A DNA stretch of 5,253 nucleotides from an uncultured Clostridia bacterium (GTDB taxonomy: Bacteria; Bacillota; Clostridia; Oscillospirales; CAG-272), in contig CALDMI010000410.1 in assembly GCA_937914815.1 (NCBI GenBank), positions 1 through 5,253 on the forward strand, given 5' to 3'. Of this stretch, positions 4,816-5,253 are shown one piece after another (position 1 is the first letter of the stretch; each line of letters begins with the position of its first letter). The position numbers and the translations under genes were made by a program. The notes below the pieces were generated by a model. That model ran no database searches. It saw only the letters and a program-made list of their open reading frames with translations, and was not told the DNA's origin.

Positions 4816-5253
4816 ATGAAGAGCGGAAGCTTCAGGCTACCGGAATATCCATGCAGATACGATGTCTGGGACAGACTCCGGGATGAGCGCAGACCCATTG
4901 TCATTTACGGTATGGGGAACGGTGCCGATAAGCTTTTTACCCGTTTTTCGCAGTACGGCATCGGGGTTGCGGATGTTTTTGCGTCAGACGGGTTTGTCCG
5001 CGGACACGAATATCGGGGATATCGCGTTAAGTCTTTTTCTGAAATAAGAGAAAAGTACAGCGACTTTGTCATCGTTCTTTCATTTGCGTCACGCCGCCCG
5101 GAGGTTATAGAAATGCTGTCCGGGATAGACAGAGAATACGATATGTATATCCCGGATATGCCTGTTGTAGGCGAGGAATATTTTGACAGGGAGTTCTATA
5201 ACGCGAATTACGATAGTCTGTGTCGCGTCGCAGACATGCTTTGCGACGATGAG
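4816..5253 (+). CDS. N-terminal part of a probable FkbM-family methyltransferase (cut by window edge)
   Basis: The frame is open for 146 codons from the ATG at 4816 to the right edge. Residues 29 to about 42 read PIVIYGMGNGADKL (with numbering from MKSG), a strand and glycine-rich turn as in a Rossmann-type nucleotide-binding fold. VADVFASDGFVRG, FSEIREKYSDFVIVLSFASR and PEVIEML follow. DMYIPDMPVVGEEYFDREFY lies near the end. From memory this series matches the N-terminal region preceding the methyltransferase domain in clostridial proteins annotated as FkbM family, which are SAM-dependent and often linked to polysaccharide or glycan modification. The SAM-binding domain itself would lie beyond the window, so the catalytic assignment is not tested here. 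Alternatives are a sugar-nucleotide or NAD-binding protein of another family. The gene diverges from hit; its promoter is unclear. Confidence 0.6.
   Translation, partial: MKSGSFRLPEYPCRYDVWDRLRDERRPIVIYGMGNGADKLFTRFSQYGIGVADVFASDGFVRGHEYRGYRVKSFSEIREKYSDFVIVLSFASRRPEVIEMLSGIDREYDMYIPDMPVVGEEYFDREFYNANYDSLCRVADMLCDDE

Noticed and set aside
4695..4904. Minus-strand 69-codon open frame with a hydrophobic stretch
   Set aside because: It covers the start of the FkbM-like gene in antisense and the hit promoter, and ends just before hit without a convincing start site.
1..5253. CRISPR arrays, tRNA or rRNA genes, insertion sequences, toxin-antitoxin or defence genes
   Set aside because: Looked for and not seen; nearly all the sequence is explained by housekeeping genes and short control regions.

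Overview
This window looks like chromosomal housekeeping DNA from a Gram-positive anaerobe of the Clostridia, probably an uncultured gut-type lineage of the Oscillospiraceae/Ruminococcaceae kind. The evidence is the gene neighbourhood (rplS, signal peptidase I, rbgA, rnhB, yraN), strong AGGAGG-type ribosome binding sites, sigma-A-like promoters with 17-bp spacers, a single-membrane-span signal peptidase, and a base composition near 50% G+C. The genus is not resolved by anything I can read.

Left part (1-3640, minus strand): five genes read leftward in close order. They are signal peptidase I (with a long acidic N-terminal extension), the ribosome-assembly GTPase RbgA, ribonuclease HII, a YraN/UPF0102 nuclease-like protein, and threonine synthase, which is cut by the left edge. 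Gaps are 33, 20, 8 and 54 bases. No terminator is visible between them, so a single transcript from the promoter at 3681-3709 is plausible.

Middle (3641-3929): a 289-base non-coding stretch between divergent genes. It holds the leftward lepB promoter, a 6+6 palindrome, a near-consensus rightward rplS promoter, and a structured rplS leader of about 90 nt in which one segment can pair with either of two partners. Ribosomal protein L19 (3930-4271) follows and ends at a perfect 15-bp bidirectional terminator (4288-4326).

Right part (4354-5253): a HIT-family hydrolase reads leftward into the same terminator. A 123-base divergent intergenic region follows, with the hit promoter overlapped by a perfect 10-bp inverted repeat. 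The start of a gene resembling FkbM-family methyltransferases runs off the right edge.

Functionally the cluster links ribosome production (L19; RbgA in 50S maturation), protein export (signal peptidase I) and nucleic-acid upkeep (RNase HII, YraN). I see no mobile element, CRISPR array, phage gene or defence system. The points worth a second look are small: a degenerate G4 motif in RbgA, the acidic extension of the signal peptidase, the divergent placement of rplS relative to its usual downstream genes, the rplS leader, and the inverted repeat beside the hit promoter.
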